Shown piece after piece: positions 1 through 15,324 of a stretch of 64,000 bases of DNA (position 1 is its first letter; the number at the start of each line of letters is the position of its first letter). Source of the DNA: Cryptomeria japonica (Eukaryota; Streptophyta; Pinopsida; Cupressales; Cupressaceae); contig NC_081405.1 in the NCBI RefSeq assembly GCF_030272615.1, positions 611,813,065-611,877,064 on the forward strand. The letters are read 5' to 3'. The notes below the pieces were generated by a model, which saw nothing but the letters and a program-made list of their open reading frames with translations, had not been told where the DNA came from and did no database searches. The position numbers were made by a program, and so were the translations under genes.

Positions 1-1549
1 TTTACTGATCCTTTGCCTTCTCATACCTCTAATGTGATTGAGACTAAGTATACTTCTTTCTCCTATGAGGAAATCACTTCTATGGCTCCAAACTTGGTAA
101 ATATGGTAGAAAAATAAGATACGCCAAAGGATTCTTGTATTACATTTGACCCTAGTAAGACCATTAGAGAACTCGATGGCCCTTTATACATAGTTGTGAA
201 GGCTAAGGATATCCCTTGCCATGGCACTCTTGTTGACCCCTCTTGCGTGGTTAACATCATCACTTAGGAGTATCTTTTCACTTTACTATTGTATAAACCA
301 ATATATGATGATTCTAATGTAGTTGTGAAGTTATTTGATGGATTCTCTTGTCCTACCATTGGCTCTATCACCCTTCCTGTTGAAGTTCGTACTAAATCTA
401 TGGATGTTGACTTTGTTATCATACCCTCTTCTGAGCAATTCCATGTGAAGTTGGGATATCCTTGGCTATCTTCCATGAAGGCTATTGCTTCTCCACTCCA
501 TAAATATTTGAAATTTTCTCACAATGGCAAAATCATAAATGTGAACCATAGCTTATTTAGACCATCTGAAAGAAGCCCTGGTGTTCCTATTGATTTCTTT
601 TGGCCTAAGAAATTTCAATCTCTTCCATCAAGGAGCGATGCTATTTTTCAATCTTATAAAAAATGGAAGAAAGATATGATCTTATCCTTAAGTCAACCTA
701 TATCCCCAACACTTGACAATCCTATCATACTTGAAGATGAAGTTCTTCCCCTCACAGATAGAACTAATCTCCCTCCCAAGGAAGATCTTCAATCTATTCC
801 TATGGATGTGACTATGCCTTCTCCTAAGAAAAACAACAATATTCCTCCTAAAGTTAGACCTATACCTCCTCCTCATGATGGACCTGGTCTTTTTCCTACA
901 CCTAACATTCCTCCTTTATATGGTGCAGTTCCACCTCTTTCTTCTTATAGAGAGAAGAGACATGCTTCTCCTCTTGTCCAACCTAAAAGATCTCAACCTA
1001 AACCATCAACTATCAAAGAGAAAAACATTCATACTTTTTCAAATGTTCCTTCTCCTTCTCAACCTTCTACTAAGACTCGATAGAATCATTGTACGAGAGA
1101 ACGTCGATGAAGACACCGTGCATGAGCTCGTGAAGTTGTCCCTCAAACTATTCCATCTCCTAGAACTCCAACAGTTGACATTATTCCTTTTTCTCCTAAG
1201 AAAGATGTTGAATCTACATCTCCAAATCATAAGTTGCACAAAACATGTGAGGGTTTTACTCCTATTCATGTGCACGCTCCTCTTTCTATGAATCTTGATG
1301 AAGAAATGAGTGAACATGTTATCATGATGGCAATAAAACTCCTAATGATTTTGATAGTGATTATGAATATGTTGACGTGGACAAGCATTTATCAACTGAA
1401 TTTTCACAAACCCTAATCCTAGCTCCTAGAATCGAACAAAGTGACTTACCACATGAGCATAGTCCTTGTTTAGATCTTGTGATAGCTCCATCTATTGTTC
1501 TCTATGTCGCTCCTCTGGCATGTTTCTCACCTTCCCAAACCAGTGATTA
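1..1549 (+). pseudogene. Ty3/gypsy retropepsin-region polyprotein, broken
   Basis: This is the C-terminal part of a retroelement polyprotein that continues off the left edge. The sequence shows an eroded aspartic-protease centre (LVDPSCVVNIIT, about 231-266) and, in the open stretch 289-1083, the rest of the fold: KLFDGFSCPTIGSITLPVEV, then FVIIPSSEQFHVKLGYPWL, the flap-to-dimer region typical of plant Ty3/gypsy proteases. Downstream is a Pro/Ser/Lys-rich linker with no reverse-transcriptase motifs. In-frame stops at about 116 and 266 and frame loss after 1083 make it non-functional; scattered coding-like fragments in shifting frames run to about 1549. The active-site triad reads DPS where an active enzyme has D-T/S-G, so catalysis is doubtful even without the stops. 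It resembles the protease of the minus-strand element at 4230-12635. I see no RT or integrase between here and the LTR, suggesting a pol-less element. Confidence 0.7.
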
Positions 1550-2293
1550 GTAAGATCGGAAGGCAGCTGTCATGCTAGATTAGCAATATTAGCATTGTAG
1601 ATCTTCTCTCTCTCTCCTTTCTTTCTCTTTTGTGATAATTCTTCTATGTGTATCCCTATTCTTCCATTGTTCCCTTAATGTCTATTTGGGGATGATGCAA
1701 AGCATTGAGATCTTTTCTTGGTCTCTTTCATGATGACTCAAACGACATCCTTTCTTCCCTTTCTTCTAAGGTAGTGTCCTTTCTTTGGGTAATGATGATT
1801 ATTATATGTATATACATATATGATATACATGAGTTATCATACAACATACTAACCCCAAGGAAAGTGAAATTGCCTTGTGTTTTGTGTTCAGTATCCTTGG
1901 GTTTATTCCTCACTTGGGGACTAAGTCCTTGTGATAACGTTCTCCCTCTCTTCTCTCTCTCTCTCTCTTGTGAGTATCCTACGTGGGAGCATACACTCTA
2001 CTCATATTTTCCTTTTCGATACTTAGAATTATTTACTAAACTCAGCTTTTCTTTATAATTTTGGTAAATTTTTCATGACTCATAGTGATGGGAACGTTGC
2101 TACTTGCAGTCATGGTTTTCTCCTTCTTGATCTTCCCTTTTACTTTTTCAATCAAAGTTGTAAAATCCTAAGCCCACTGGGGGCTTGGTGCATCTTGCCT
2201 CCTTGACATGGTAGAAGTCTTTCAATCTTGTTTCCTTGTACTTTACCGCCAGTATTGGCATATGATCATACTCCCGCTAAAGTGGGGGTTGAA
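1550..2293 (+). other. non-coding 3' internal region with polypurine tract
   Basis: No gene is visible. The stretch ends in a polypurine tract, AAAGTGGGGGTT at 2279-2290, placed just before the 3' LTR as expected for plus-strand priming. A second similar motif, ACTGGGGGCTT at 2176-2186, lies about 100 bases upstream. The same pair occurs in the element at 4230-12635, which supports common descent. The segment also has CT-rich tracts near 1600 and 1945. Confidence 0.6.
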
Positions 2294-3494
2294 TGTAGCA
2301 TCATAAAATTTTGATCCTTGCAATTTTTTACCACATTAGGGTCCTCATGCATGAGAATCAAACCCTTAAGCCTGATCGGAGACTGAAGACTTTCTCAACA
2401 CTTGGAAAATGCATCTTTCTTTCCCTTTGCACTACCTGAACTACATCCTATCCTGAAAAAAACTGTAGGATAGGGGTGTGGCGCTCTTATCCGTACACTA
2501 TTTTGGGGCAGGACCCTTTCGAATTATTCTTTGGTGGTTGTGCATTGAGCAGGAAAACTCCCCAAGTGTCGACCTGTGATGGAAAATCAGTCAATTAGAC
2601 CTAATTGATGATTATATAAGTCACATTTTCCCTCTCATTTGTAGAAGTTCAACAAGCAAAAAAGTTGGATAAATGATAAGACAGATACATGAGATCACAC
2701 ATTCAAGCATTCAAGAGAATTCAAGAATTACTTTCCAGCATTGAGCATTCTCAAGTCTCCTTTCAAGGCTAGGTGTTGCATTCAAGTCAAGGATTCAACC
2801 ATTGAAGAGGAGATTCATTCCAAAATTCAACTTCATACAAGCGATTCTATCAATATTTCTATCACAACCTCCCTTGAGGTGATTTAGATTTTAGTTTTTC
2901 ATTTACATTTACTTGCAAGTACTTTCTATTATCATTTGGTTAATTCTAAAAACCGAGGTTTGACCTGAAGGCAAAACCCCAATCCCAACCCCTTTTCCTC
3001 TCTTTCCTATGTGTAGGTTGCAAGTGCGCAGTTGTACTTTTTGATTTGGACTCCATTTGCAGAGGCGGAAAAACCCTTTTCATTTTGCAAATTTTTCGGA
3101 GGACCTGTACACTTTCGCCATGGTCCGGGCAACTTTTTCTCAAATTTGTAGGGCGGCTTCATTTCAAAATTTTATTGCCAAATCCAAGTGCACAGCTTCA
3201 TCCTATGCTTCTATCTTGAGTTATAATCATTTCTTTGTCGCTTTTTCACTTGGTCATAAATACACAAATCAATCAATTCAAATCTCATTCCAAAAGAGGG
3301 GATCAACTTACCATTTTTATACCACTCATAATTCAATTTCCCTCTCTAGAGGTTTAACCTAACGCATTCCCCCCACCTCTTCTAATGTAATGTGTGATAA
3401 GTGTTTGAAGGGAAATCCAAAGTGAAACTTTCATCTCTCCCTGAATTGAAGAAAAGCTTTCCTCTAGATCTCTCATTCGCTCATGTTTTCCAAC

Positions 3495-3495
<1 letters not shown>
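2294..3495 (+). mobile_element. 3' LTR of the truncated gypsy-like element
   Basis: The LTR start (TGTAGCATCATAAAATT) is placed directly after the polypurine tract and matches the LTR start of the element at 4230-12635 in sense orientation (TGTAGCGTCGTAAATTG). A TATA-like box TATATAA lies at 2613-2619 and would serve as the LTR promoter. The right end is uncertain: I place it at a CA just before the TA microsatellite. The 5' LTR lies outside the window, so the boundary cannot be confirmed by pair comparison. No gene is present. Confidence 0.5.

Positions 3496-3496
<1 letters not shown>

Positions 3497-3531
<35 letters not shown>
3497..3531. repeat. (TA)n microsatellite
   Basis: About 17 uninterrupted TA units directly next to the proposed LTR end. 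Confidence 0.95.
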
Positions 3532-3534
<3 letters not shown>

Positions 3535-4224
3535 AAAAGATCCAATCAATTCTTAACAAAAATGTCTATTAAAAGATATACTCATGTGAAATTAAATAAA
3601 GATAGTTTGATAAATATTTACTTTTGTCAAAACAATGGTATGATATGGACTATATTGTCTTGAACTCTAAAAGTTTAAAATCACATTTGTAAGTGTTAAT
3701 ATAGATATTAGAATAATCAAATGTTTCTATCAAAAGGACATAAAGTTCACATAAAAGATATATTTCTTCGAAAATAATTGTATGTCAACCATCACATAAA
3801 AAGAGAGCTATTGTTTGATAATTTAGTATTGTTGCAACAACTTGCGGTATCACTATGCCCAATTATTCGCCCATTTGATATGAAAAATGTCTAAAACAAT
3901 ACAAAATAGGCTATAAGGCTCACTAATAACAATACTATTAGTTATTTTAATTTAGGAACTTTGAACTTGTTAAAAATATACCACAGATCCTTTGAGAAAA
4001 TTCATTACATACATTCATATTACTTTAATTGGTTAAAATTCCTAACTAAAATTAAATTGGTGAATATACACAAAAACAAAACAATAAATTTGAGTTTTTT
4101 ATACTAAAAAGGAAAGAAAGTACAAACAATAAACAACCTATGGTTACAATCTGAGCATTTTGACTAAGGAAAACAATGTGATGTGTGGAAGTCCATGCAT
4201 GGCAATATCATCCCATAGAGACAA
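3532..4224. other. AT-rich DNA, no gene seen
   Basis: I see no long open frame, splice pattern or repeat boundary here. Its right edge is the target site of the 8.4-kb insertion. Confidence 0.7.
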
Positions 4225-4229
4225 CAAAT
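4225..4229. repeat. target-site duplication CAAAT (left)
   Basis: Matches 12636-12640 exactly and directly abuts the TG of the LTR. Confidence 0.9.
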
Positions 4230-5869
4230 TGTGTGGGAGAAAAAGTGACACTAAGCAAACATGCCCTAATCTCACTTTCAAGCACACATTTGTGGAATAC
4301 GAAAGAGCCTAGAGGTATCACACAATTGGCTACTTCTTTTTGTGGAAGAGAGAGCCACGGGCTACCTATTAGGATTTCTATTCCTTTGTTGTAAATGATA
4401 GATAGAATGATGCAAGTTCAATCCTTAACCCCAAAGTGCAAGTCTGAACTAATAACAAGATTACAGAATTGAACTTAAATGATGGAAAGCTGTAAACACA
4501 CGGACAAGACAAGAATGCAAATGCGTACCCGGAGTTAAAATCTGACTGAAAATGTTCAGGACGGGGGCGCGGGCGCCACTGTCCTGATTCTGCCCCTGAA
4601 ACTGCTCCGAAAACTGTTGTTTTTGCACTCTGGAAAAGCTGTCAAAAATGCTGAAAATGCTGTCTGTCAGGAGGACCAGGGCGCCCAGTGCCCCTGTCCT
4701 GGCAGGACCAGGGCACCCCACGCCCCTGTCCTAGTCTTTTGCTCTGAAATTTGGTGGGAAGGTCTGTCTCAGTCTGCTTCCGTCGGATCTGCAACTTGCG
4801 GCGTCGTCCGAATTTCGAAACCTGCACTTATATCTGAAAAGGTGTTTGGGCAGCTATATAGGGTTTTGCCTTAGTCAAACCCCCGCTTCGGTGATTTCCA
4901 CCTCCACGAATAGCCAATTTGTATTGTAAAATGTATTGTGTGTGCAGACCTAGTGTGTGTGCAAGGTCCTAAAATGCAAGAAAGCAAACTAGAGCAACCT
5001 AGAAAGTAAACCCTAATTGCTTGTATATGATAATGTAAATGCTCTAAATCAAGATGCAAAGTGATCTAAAGCATGAATAAAGGATATATTGAAGCTTATG
5101 CAAAGACATGAAAACAACATGAAATCATACCCAACCCTCAAGGGAGGAGTACAAGCCAATCTTCAGTCGGTAATCTCCTATTGTTCTTCAATGTCTTCCA
5201 AGCCCTAAATGCATGAATGAAATTGATGAATGCTTGATGGATGGATGTTGAATGTTGTTGAAGTCTTCAAAGATCTGCTCTTTCGCTGCATATGAGGTCC
5301 TCGAAAGCCAAAAATCCGATCCCTTCAAATGAAGAAAGAGAGCTTTTATGTATGAAACCCTAGATCGTAAATTCGTATTTTGGCCGACCTAGAGATTGAA
5401 TATCCCGCCAATTTCTTGGGGTTAAGCTTTATTTTATGATTGGATCGCGCTCCCAAAATTTCGGGAAAAATGTCCGGGACCATGTGCACGGGCGCCATGG
5501 TCCCGACAACTTTTCACCAAATTTTCAGGGCCGTCGGATATGATAATTTTAGAGAGAATCCCGAAGTTACAGGTGATTTTGAGATGTTTTGACCCCCGAA
5601 ACCAAGCCCCCAAGCTCAAAATAGGACTTAATTAGGGTTTTTGATTAAATGATGTATTGGAGGAATAAAATGGAAAGGGCACTCTTTAATGAAAGGGCCC
5701 AACTTTATGATATGGGAGATGATGAAATAGAACCTTAGACCTAATTAATTTGATTAATTAAGTGCTAAAGGGGAAATGCAATGCAAAATGCAAAATGCGC
5801 CAAGGTGGGTGCTAAACTAGGTGTGAAATTGTACCACCCTAGCAAGTGCGTACAATTTACGACGCTACA
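4230..5869 (-). repeat. 3' LTR of the 8.4-kb element
   Basis: This 1640-bp copy runs from TGTGTGGGAG to GACGCTACA on the plus strand. Read in element sense it starts TGTAGCGTCG. A TATA box (TATATAG, around 4854-4861) would place transcription start near 4825. The LTR carries GC-rich inverted repeats centred on GGCGCC at 4557-4586, 4671-4733 and 5475-5505 in otherwise AT-rich DNA. Short apparent open frames in it are not shared between the LTR copies in a way that suggests coding. Confidence 0.9.
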
Positions 5870-7476
5870 TTTAGCCCCCACTTTAGCGATCATATGAACA
5901 CTACGTGCATATGCAAGCTAAAGTACAGAAAAGTAAACATTATTTGAAAAAGGATATATCCATAAGTCTGTCGAACGAAGCCCCCAGCGGTATCTGCAGT
6001 ACACAGTTAGGAACCGCACCCTACAAAACACACGTTAGATCACAAAATCACCTAATGCTTACTAAGGAAGGTGATGAAAATTCAAGGGTAGCTATATGCC
6101 CCCCCCTATTTCGGCTTGCTAATTTTAGTGAGTTGAAACAGGGTATCATGTTTACCACTTCGAATTGTTAAAGAATATTGATGACAAATGCTCACAAGAA
6201 GATTTGATATGAGATCAAAAACCAATGGAGAATCATTTGGTAAGAAAGAGGACTAAATCTCAATTCCAACACAACAAAGAGTGTGAGGATTTGAGAGTTC
6301 TCTAACATGAGATGAAGGATGTAAATGGAAACAAAGAGAAAAAAAAGAAAGGAAAAAAAGCATGAATACACACATTGGTGATCCATGAGAAGAATAGTGA
6401 GAGAGAAAACATGGACTTCTCGCCCCTAGATCTTGTCTAGGTGATCCATGGGAAAAGGACATGAAAAACTAGCCCCTAGAGTCTGTCTAGGTGATCCATG
6501 TAAGGGAGGAGAGTGAGAAAGTCTAGCCTTATGCCGCTAGTTCCACTCAACCTCGTGCATGTGTGTGTAAGTGAGGTTAGAAGCATCTCATAGGAGTCTA
6601 TGCCCGAGTATGCTACAACCTGTATATGTATAGTACAAAAGCGTGACATCTCGCTCTAAGAGCCTGTGCTCTGGTTCCGAGAATAATCACCTGCTCAAAA
6701 AGTGTAATGTTTATGTCATAAGAAAAGTAGAACAAGGATACCTACCTTCATCACAAAAGAAGATACCCCAAAAATGCAACAATGTCATAGATCCAAGCAA
6801 GAGAGTTTTGCACTCTTTAAGCAAGGATAAGATAGTTGAAAAGGGATATCTTGTAGTATGTGTAAAGGAAATCCTTAGAGGAGAAGAGATCTTTATACAA
6901 AAGACACCTATCCCCAAGGGGAATTGTCTTAGACAAATATAACATCTTCTAGAATAAGACAAAGAAGAGAATAAGAATGCAATACTTCCTTCTTTTGCGC
7001 GGTGAAAGTGATTCTTAATGAAGGATGACGCTCTTTTTAACCCAATCGGGAGAGTGAATTCATTATGGATGTATTTTACCAAGTGCAAAAGAGGTTGTAG
7101 TCAAGGACTTACACCTCTTGTAAGAGAGAATCCTTGAACAAACAACAACAAATGCATACAAGGAATAACATCAAGTAATAAAGTTCACACCATCCACGAA
7201 ATAGGAAAAAGTGGATCCTTAGATAAAATAAGGAAAGATCATTGCCTCAATGAGAAGGACTTACATAATCTTCTAGGGAGAGATTTGGACATAAGCAAAA
7301 GAAGAGATGTATGAAATCACTCTTGTCCCCATAGGAACAAGAAAATTAGGCTATTATGTTTCTTCAAAAAAAATATATGATTGCACTTGAAATTGTACCA
7401 TCATGAATGACAATGAGCCCTCAGTAAATGAGCTACCAATGTCTCATAATGATGAGCAACATAATAGCCATTAATG
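5870..7476 (-). other. internal region without recognised gene; polypurine tract at its end
   Basis: In element sense this lies between the G-patch ORF and the 3' LTR, where pol is expected in an autonomous element. I find no RT, RNase H or integrase motif. A purine tract (sense AAAGTGGGGGC, plus 5874-5886) abuts the 3' LTR, and a second G-rich copy (sense GCTGGGGGCTT) lies near 5979-5991. Around 6410-6500 three short direct repeats built on GATCCATG and a TAGATC/TGTCTAG motif occur. Confidence 0.6.
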
Positions 7477-7974
7477 TTATTTAAAGACATGATAGATTGA
7501 ATGAGGTATTTGAATATGACATGCTAAATGCTCAACTATAAGTGAGATCAAAAACATGTATAAAGTGATAAAAATTGAAGAAGAAAAGTCACAAGAAATA
7601 TTAGAAGAGGGATGAGTGTAATTTATTAAAGCCTTATCCCTAGAGGAAAGGACTTTATGATGAATAGGAGATAAAGATTCATAAGTAGATTTAGAAATTT
7701 GAGGGGATTCATAAAGAGATTTGTTCATCACCAAAATTTTCTTATGAGGGGAATGAGAGTTGCTAGAAGTAGAAGATGATTTAGTTGAAGTGAGATCATC
7801 ATCACTAGTAAATATAGTATTCACATTAAGAGATGGTCTTTTAGATGCTTTAGTGCGTTTGCAGGGATTATAGCCAAGTCCACAGGCATAATTGTGAAAA
7901 TTAGTCTCTAGAGGAACTTTTATCCCTTGTTCATGAGCACCACAACCATTTCCATGATAACCATGCTGTAGCAA
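7477..7974 (-). CDS. G-patch domain fragment of the element polyprotein
   Basis: The first ~45 residues fit a G-patch, a short glycine-rich nucleic-acid-binding module found after the protease in many retroelements: GYHGNGCGAHEQGIKVPL, then a second part ending GLGYNP. The remaining ~120 residues are Ser/Lys-rich and hydrophobic at the end, unassigned. The apparent start at 7974 is probably not a true start: the frame continues upstream into the A tract, so this was once fused to the retropepsin at 8548-10653. No independent promoter or start context is evident. Confidence 0.7.
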   Translation of the reverse strand: MLQHGYHGNGCGAHEQGIKVPLETNFHNYACGLGYNPCKRTKASKRPSLNVNTIFTSDDDLTSTKSSSTSSNSHSPHKKILVMNKSLYESPQISKSTYESLSPIHHKVLSSRDKALINYTHPSSNISCDFSSSIFITLYMFLISLIVEHLACHIQIPHSIYHVFK

Positions 7975-7980
7975 AAAACG

Positions 7981-10653
<2,673 letters not shown>

Positions 10654-10980
10654 GACAACAATTTTTCTCTTTCAAATGATAACACATGCAAAATAGAAGG
10701 AAATGTTTAATTTTAACCAATGCAAGCACTTAGAATGTAGATTTAGAAAATGAAATTTATGATTCAAATGAGTTCCTAAATCAGATCTGAAATTATTGAT
10801 CCAAATTAAGCTATCCACAAGTTCAACTTTGAATTGAAAATTTAGGGTTTTAGCAAAAATTTCCTCTAAATTTTTGAATCTTGCAAGAAATTAAAACTTG
10901 TAAATACAAATTTGAATTTGAAATAGCATAAACACTCAAATTTGAAAACATAAATCAGAATTAGAGAAGATTAGAATTCA

Positions 10981-10994
10981 CGTCGGGTTCACCA
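10981..10994 (-). other. primer binding site of the 8.4-kb element
   Basis: In element sense the LTR end is followed after three bases by TGGTGAACCCGACG, starting with the TGG that pairs to a tRNA CCA end. I cannot name the tRNA; it is not the common initiator-Met site. Confidence 0.75.
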
Positions 10995-10997
10995 AAA

Positions 10998-12635
10998 TGT
11001 GTGGGAGAAAAAGTGACACTAAGCAAACATGCCCTAATCTCACTTTCAAGCACACATTTGTGGAATACGAAAGAGCCTAGAGGTATCACACAATTGGCTA
11101 CTTCTTTTTGTGGAAGAGAGAGCCACGGGCTACCTATTAGGATTTCTATTCCTTTGTTGTAAATGATAGATAGAATGATGCAAGTTCAATCCTTAACCCC
11201 AAAGTGCAAGTCTGAACTAATAACAAGATTACAGAATTGAACTTAAATGATGGAAAGCTGTAAACACACGGACAAGACAAGAATGCAAATGCGTACCCGG
11301 AGTTAAAATCTGACTAAAAATGTTCGGGACGGGGGCGCGGGCGCCACTGTCCTGATTCTGCCCCTGAAACTGCTTCGAAAACTGCTGTTTTTGCACTCTG
11401 GAAAAGCTGTCAAAAATGCTAAAAATGCTGTCTGTCAGGAGGACCAGGGCGCCCAGCGCCCCTGTCCCAGGGACCAGGGCGCCCCACGCCCCTGTCCTGG
11501 TCTTTTGCTCTAAAATTTGGTGGGAAGGTCTGTCTCAGTCTGCTTCCGTCGGATCTGCAACTTGCGGCGTCGTCCGAATTCTGAAACCTGCACTTATATC
11601 TGAAAAGGTGTTTGGGCGGCTATATAGGGTTTTGCCTTAGTCAAACCCCCGCTTCGGTGATTTCCACCTCCACGAATAGCCAAGTTGTATTGTAAAATGT
11701 ATTGTGTGTGCAGACCTAGTGTGTGTGCAAGGTCCTAAAATGCAAGAAAGCAAACTAGAGCAACCTAGAAAGTAAACCCTAATTGCTTGTATATGATAAT
11801 GTAAATGCTCTAAATCAAGATGCAAAGTGATCTAAAGCATGAATAAAGGATATATTGAAGCTTATGCAAAGACATGAAAACAACATGAAATCATACCCAA
11901 CCCTCAAGGGAGGAGTACAAGCCAATCTTCAGTCGGTAATCTCCTATTGTTCTTCAATGTCTTCCAAGCCCTAAATGCATGAATGAAATTGATGAATGCT
12001 TGATGGATGGATGTTGAATGTTGTTGAAGTCTTCAAAGATCTACTCTTTCGCTGCATATGAGGTCCTCGAAAGCCAAAAATCCGATCCCTTCAAATGAAG
12101 AAAGAGAGCTTTTATGTATGAAACCCTAGATCGTAAATTCGTATTTTGGCCGACCTATAGATTGAATATCCCGCCAATTTCTTGGGGTTAAGCTTTATTT
12201 TATGATTGGATCACACTCCCAAAATTTCGGGAAAAATGTCCGGGACCATGTGCACGAGCGCCATGGTCCCGACAACTTTTCACCAAATTTTCAGGGTCGT
12301 CGGATATGATGATTTTAGAGAGAATCCCGAAGTTACAAGTGATTTTGAGATGTTTTGACCCCCGAAACCAAGCCCCCAAGCTCAAAATAGGACTTAATTA
12401 GGGTTTTTGATTAAATGATGTATTGGAGGAATAAAATGGAAAGGGCACTCTTTAATGAAAGGGCCCAACTTTATGATATGGGAGATGATGAAATAGAACC
12501 TTAGACCTAATTAATTTGATTAATTAAGTGCTAAAGGGGAAATGCAATGCAAAATGCAAAATGCGCCAAGGTGGGTGCTAAACTAGGTGTGAAATTGTAC
12601 CACCCTAGCAAGTGCGTACAATTTACGACGCTACA
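10998..12635 (-). repeat. 5' LTR of the 8.4-kb element
   Basis: This 1638-bp copy matches 4230-5869 end to end with few substitutions and a 2-bp length difference in the GC-rich repeat near 11450-11490. A TATA box lies near 11620-11627. The GGCGCC-type hairpin (stems 12241-12250 and 12262-12271) is retained with one loop change. Confidence 0.9.
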
Positions 12636-12640
12636 CAAAT
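12636..12640. repeat. target-site duplication CAAAT (right)
   Basis: Exact match of 4225-4229, immediately after the terminal CA of the LTR. Confidence 0.9.
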
Positions 12641-13478
<838 letters not shown>

Positions 13479-14699
13479 TGTTAGAATTGTGTGAATAATG
13501 TTGTCATTGATGTCAAACCAGTCCTCCAGTTTTGGACTAGATAGTGTATGAGGTCCAAATATTAGTCTGGATGTTATGGTTGTTGTGAATATTATATGCG
13601 AGGATTGTATGCAGTCAATACATATGTGCAGTTCAGATGTTGCGGTTTTCGTCAGAAGGTATTATGTAGCATGGATAGTCCTGGATGATGACTTTTCATT
13701 GAGTTCTCATTGATCTTAGTATCTCTGTGCTATGAGTTCTCATGGATCCTGGTATCAGTTATGTATCCCAGTGTTAACAGTCTTGGTAATTGTCAGAAGT
13801 ATCTATTCGAGTTTTGTGTTGTGGTTTTCTTGGTACAGGTGGAGTATGTTTTGAAGATATTGGGATTGATCTTATGATATTGGGTTGGTATTCTTGGGTC
13901 TGGATGACCCTATCCCTTTTTGTTAACTCAGTATATGAATTGGAAATCGAAGTATGAAAAGGAAGCATGTAGAAGTCTTATGGAGGCTAGGATGAGCTTA
14001 TTGATAACCTGTTGGGCTTGGCCAACACACTATTTTGTATTTCTGCCCTCCAGTATATATACATATACATGTGTAGTAGCATAAGAAAAATTTAACAAGA
14101 GATTAAGTGTGTGAAGGTGTGTGTGATATGCGAAAGAAAGTTGTCAGCAAAGATAGCAATGTGTGTGAAGTGTGAATTGCACACAACAAAGGTAGATAGT
14201 GTTGCAGTAGTCCTTTACCAGACTTGCTGTAGGACAGTTATGCAGAGATCTCTAACTGGATCTGTTGTAGAGTTTGAGATTTGTAATTTGAGATTAACCT
14301 TAGAACTTATCCCATGCATTTGGATTTGCAAACCTTTTCAATTCACCCTTTTTAGTTGTAGTGAGCAATTCAACAGTTAGTCATCTCTTTGTATATCTAC
14401 AGTGAGTAATTTGATAGTGAGCCACCTCCTTGTAAACTCAAATATAACTAGTTATATTCTCTTGAGAGTTAACACTCTCCATGGTTTTTCCCATTTGGGT
14501 TTTCCACATATAAAATATGGTGTTTAAGTCTTGTAGTTGTGTTCTTTATGTTTATTCTACATTAGCTGCTTTATATCAATCAAGTTTGTTTGAAATTTTT
14601 GTGGATAATTATAATTTGTGAAAAGTTGTTTTTTCTTTAATCTGTGGGAATACTAATTTACCCCCTCTCATTATTTAGTTGCTTTCAACCTGATCAACA
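13479..14699 (+). repeat. 5' LTR of the 5.75-kb element
   Basis: Pairs with 17978-19228 along its length. The transcribed part ends in a pyrimidine-rich stretch ACCCCCTCTCATTATTTAG before the terminal CA, a pattern shared with LTR remnants elsewhere in this window. A TATA-like ATATATACATATAC is near 14054. Confidence 0.85.
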
Positions 14700-14701
14700 A
14701 T

Positions 14702-14713
14702 TGGTATTAGAGC
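14702..14713 (+). other. initiator-Met-type primer binding site
   Basis: TGGTATTAGAGC lies two bases after the LTR end. It differs at one base from the classic plant TGGTATCAGAGC complementary to initiator tRNA-Met. Confidence 0.85.
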
Positions 14714-14771
14714 TTTGGTCCCTTGCTAGGAAAGCTTAACTGCTTGAGGGAGATCCGTGTTGGTTGAAGTC

Positions 14772-15233
14772 ATGGAACCTATATTCTTGGGAGAAGATTT
14801 TCAGATGGATGAATCCTTGGAAAGTATTGAATTAGAGAATGAATAATTGAAGGAGAATTTGAAGGTAGAAAATGAATGTGTGCGAAACTGAGAGAGAAAA
14901 TCCAGAATTTCAAGTTGAGACATAAGGAAGTTAACAATCAATTGAAATAGGCGAATGAGACTATCAAATATCTAATGCTTAAGATTGAGGAAAAGGAAAA
15001 AATAGAACTACTCCTGAAAGAGACAACAAAGAAGAAGTTTGGAGAATGTGAAAAGATTGAACAAGAGGTGAAGAATCTAAAGTCAGAGAATAAGATCCTT
15101 GACAATAGTAAGCTCTTGGGAGATTTTATCAGCATGCAGAAAGTTAATCTAGGCAAAACCGGACTTGGTTTCCAATCTGGTATGTGCCCATATCAAAATG
15201 ATAAAGAAAACAAAGAAGTCAATGTTGGAGTAT
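14772..15233 (+). pseudogene. gag-like coiled-coil remnant
   Basis: From an ATG at 14772 the frame reads a short acidic N-terminus (MEPIFLGEDFQMDES), meets early stops, and continues through Glu/Lys-rich heptad-like sequence. The longest open part, 14975-15235, has coiled-coil character (LKIEEKEKIELLLKE). At least three stops or frame changes disable it. Position after the primer site and before the zinc knuckles fits a Gag N-terminal region, but the sequence does not resemble copia Gag. Confidence 0.5.
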
Positions 15234-15324
15234 AGAAGAAATCAAAAGATGAGAAGAAGACCCGTAATAAATAAAAAATGCAATAATACCATCATTCCAA
15301 CAACCTAATGCACAAAGGTACCCA

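Noticed and set aside
875-1291. Plus-strand frame overlapping the protease ORF
   Set aside because: Leu/Phe-rich out-of-frame reading; the recognised domain is in the frame of 289-1083.
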